Assembly: GCA_013698395.1 (NCBI GenBank)
Contig: JACCUZ010000152.1
Coordinates: forward strand, 1-5,604
Direction of reading: 5' to 3'
Source: Sporichthyaceae bacterium
GTDB lineage: Bacteria; Actinomycetota; Actinomycetes; JACCUZ01
DNA: 5,604 bases
Positions 5,105 through 5,604 of the stretch are shown piece by piece (the first letter of the stretch is position 1; every line of letters starts with the position of its first letter). Under the pieces are notes generated by a model. It was not told the origin of the DNA, searched no databases, and saw nothing but the letters and a program-made list of their open reading frames with translations. The position numbers and the translations under genes are program-made.

Positions 5105-5604
5105 ATGGGTAGGCGGTGTGGTCGGCGGGGTGGAGGTCGTACTGGCCCGCGGTCGTTGGAGGATCTCGCGGCGGCGGTGCGCCGGTCTGCGGACCGGGTC
5201 GCGGCGGAGCAGGCGAGGCAGCTGCGTCTGGTGGCCGAGCTGGCGGATCGGTGTGAGGCGGCGGCGCTTGCCGAGCTGGCGCGGGGTCCGCGGGTGCCGG
5301 GTCAGCCGCTGCCGGAGGCGGTGGCGGACTCGGCGATGACCGGTGAGGTGATGGCGGTGTTGGGGATCGGGGAGGGTCCGGCGCAGCGGCTGGTGGGCTT
5401 GTCGCGCCGGCTGACCCACGTGCTGCCGGACGCGCTGGGTGCGCTGGCGGCGGGCCGGGTGGACCTGTCCCGGGTGCGGACCCTGGCCGAGGCGATGGAG
5501 CTGGTGGCGGACGACACGGCTCGCCGGGTGGCCCGTGAGCTGCTGGTGGGGGCGGGGGACCGGCCGTGGTCGGGTCCGTCGCCGCGGGCGTGGCGGGGGC
5601 GGGT
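5105..5604 (+). CDS. DUF222-domain protein, 13E12 repeat family type (5' part, runs off window)
   Basis: The frame is open to the window end, giving 166 residues of an unfinished protein. The N-terminus is rich in Arg and Gly. From about residue 18 the pattern is that of DUF222: LEDLAAAVRRSADRVAAEQA, RQLRLVAELA, then LSRRLTHVLPDALGALAAGR and VDLSRVRTLAEA. In such proteins a C-terminal HNH nuclease domain usually follows; it would lie beyond the edge and is not seen here. These genes are multicopy in many actinobacteria (13E12/REP13E12 in M. tuberculosis) and behave like mobile or repeated elements. The ATG at 5105 has no convincing ribosome binding site; in-frame GTGs at 5075 and 5084 are alternatives. 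Codons are dominated by GCG, GTG, CTG, CGG and GGT, unlike the more mixed GCC/GTC/GAC use of the operon to its left, consistent with a different history. Confidence 0.8.
   Translation, partial: MGRRCGRRGGGRTGPRSLEDLAAAVRRSADRVAAEQARQLRLVAELADRCEAAALAELARGPRVPGQPLPEAVADSAMTGEVMAVLGIGEGPAQRLVGLSRRLTHVLPDALGALAAGRVDLSRVRTLAEAMELVADDTARRVARELLVGAGDRPWSGPSPRAWRGR

Noticed and set aside
4810..5339. Additional small plus-strand genes in the C-rich gap (frames ending at 5094 and 5339)
   Set aside because: Low-complexity Arg/Pro/Ala translation, no ribosome binding site, and overlap with the stronger operon end or DUF222 frame.

Overview
The window is strongly GC-rich, with G or C at most third codon positions, GTG starts beside ATG, and tightly packed overlapping genes. 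Together with the gene families present, this points to a high-GC Gram-positive bacterium (Actinomycetota). The core gene order Nif3-like / zinc-ribbon coiled coil / RNase H-CobC fusion is the one known from Mycobacterium tuberculosis (Rv2230c-Rv2229c-Rv2228c). I cannot name a genus; the large DUF222/HNH-type gene at the right edge fits many soil actinobacteria.

Left part (1-650): the 3' half of a tRNA, apparently tRNA-Val(TAC), lies at 82-127 with no matching 5' half. This is what an integrated element leaves at its far end when it uses a tRNA 3' end as attachment site. Directly after it comes a 5'-truncated gene (132-614) that keeps only the C-terminal part of a large actinobacterial ATPase/transcriptional-regulator type protein. 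This end looks like a recombination scar or a boundary between mobile and resident DNA. Bases 1-81 hold no gene I can support.

Middle part (651-4867): an isochorismatase-family cysteine hydrolase runs leftward from a recognisable sigma70-type promoter and a strong ribosome binding site. Diverging from it is a four-gene rightward cluster: a DUF6941-type small protein, a Nif3-like dinuclear-metal protein, a coiled-coil C4 zinc-ribbon protein, and a bifunctional RNase H / histidine phosphatase (CobC-like). The first three genes are joined by 4-base stop/start overlaps (GTGA, then CTGA), and the fourth starts 9 bases after the third, so the cluster is very probably one translationally coupled operon. 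The CTGA overlap implies a rare CTG start, supported by a GAGGAG ribosome binding site. The RNase H and phosphatase catalytic residues, the Nif3 metal ligands and the four zinc cysteines are all intact.

Right part (4868-5604): a 237-base C-rich intergenic stretch holds three imperfect copies of a 15-base CTGCCGCTG-type repeat and two GC hairpins. Strand composition then flips to G-rich, and the 5' end of a DUF222-type (13E12 repeat family) gene begins and runs off the window.

Most of the window is ordinary actinobacterial core genome. The points worth a second look are the tRNA scar with its truncated neighbour, the CTG start, the DUF6941 gene coupled to the Nif3 operon, and the repeat/hairpin/skew switch before the DUF222 gene. 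I see no clear sign of a new defence or mobile system within the window.
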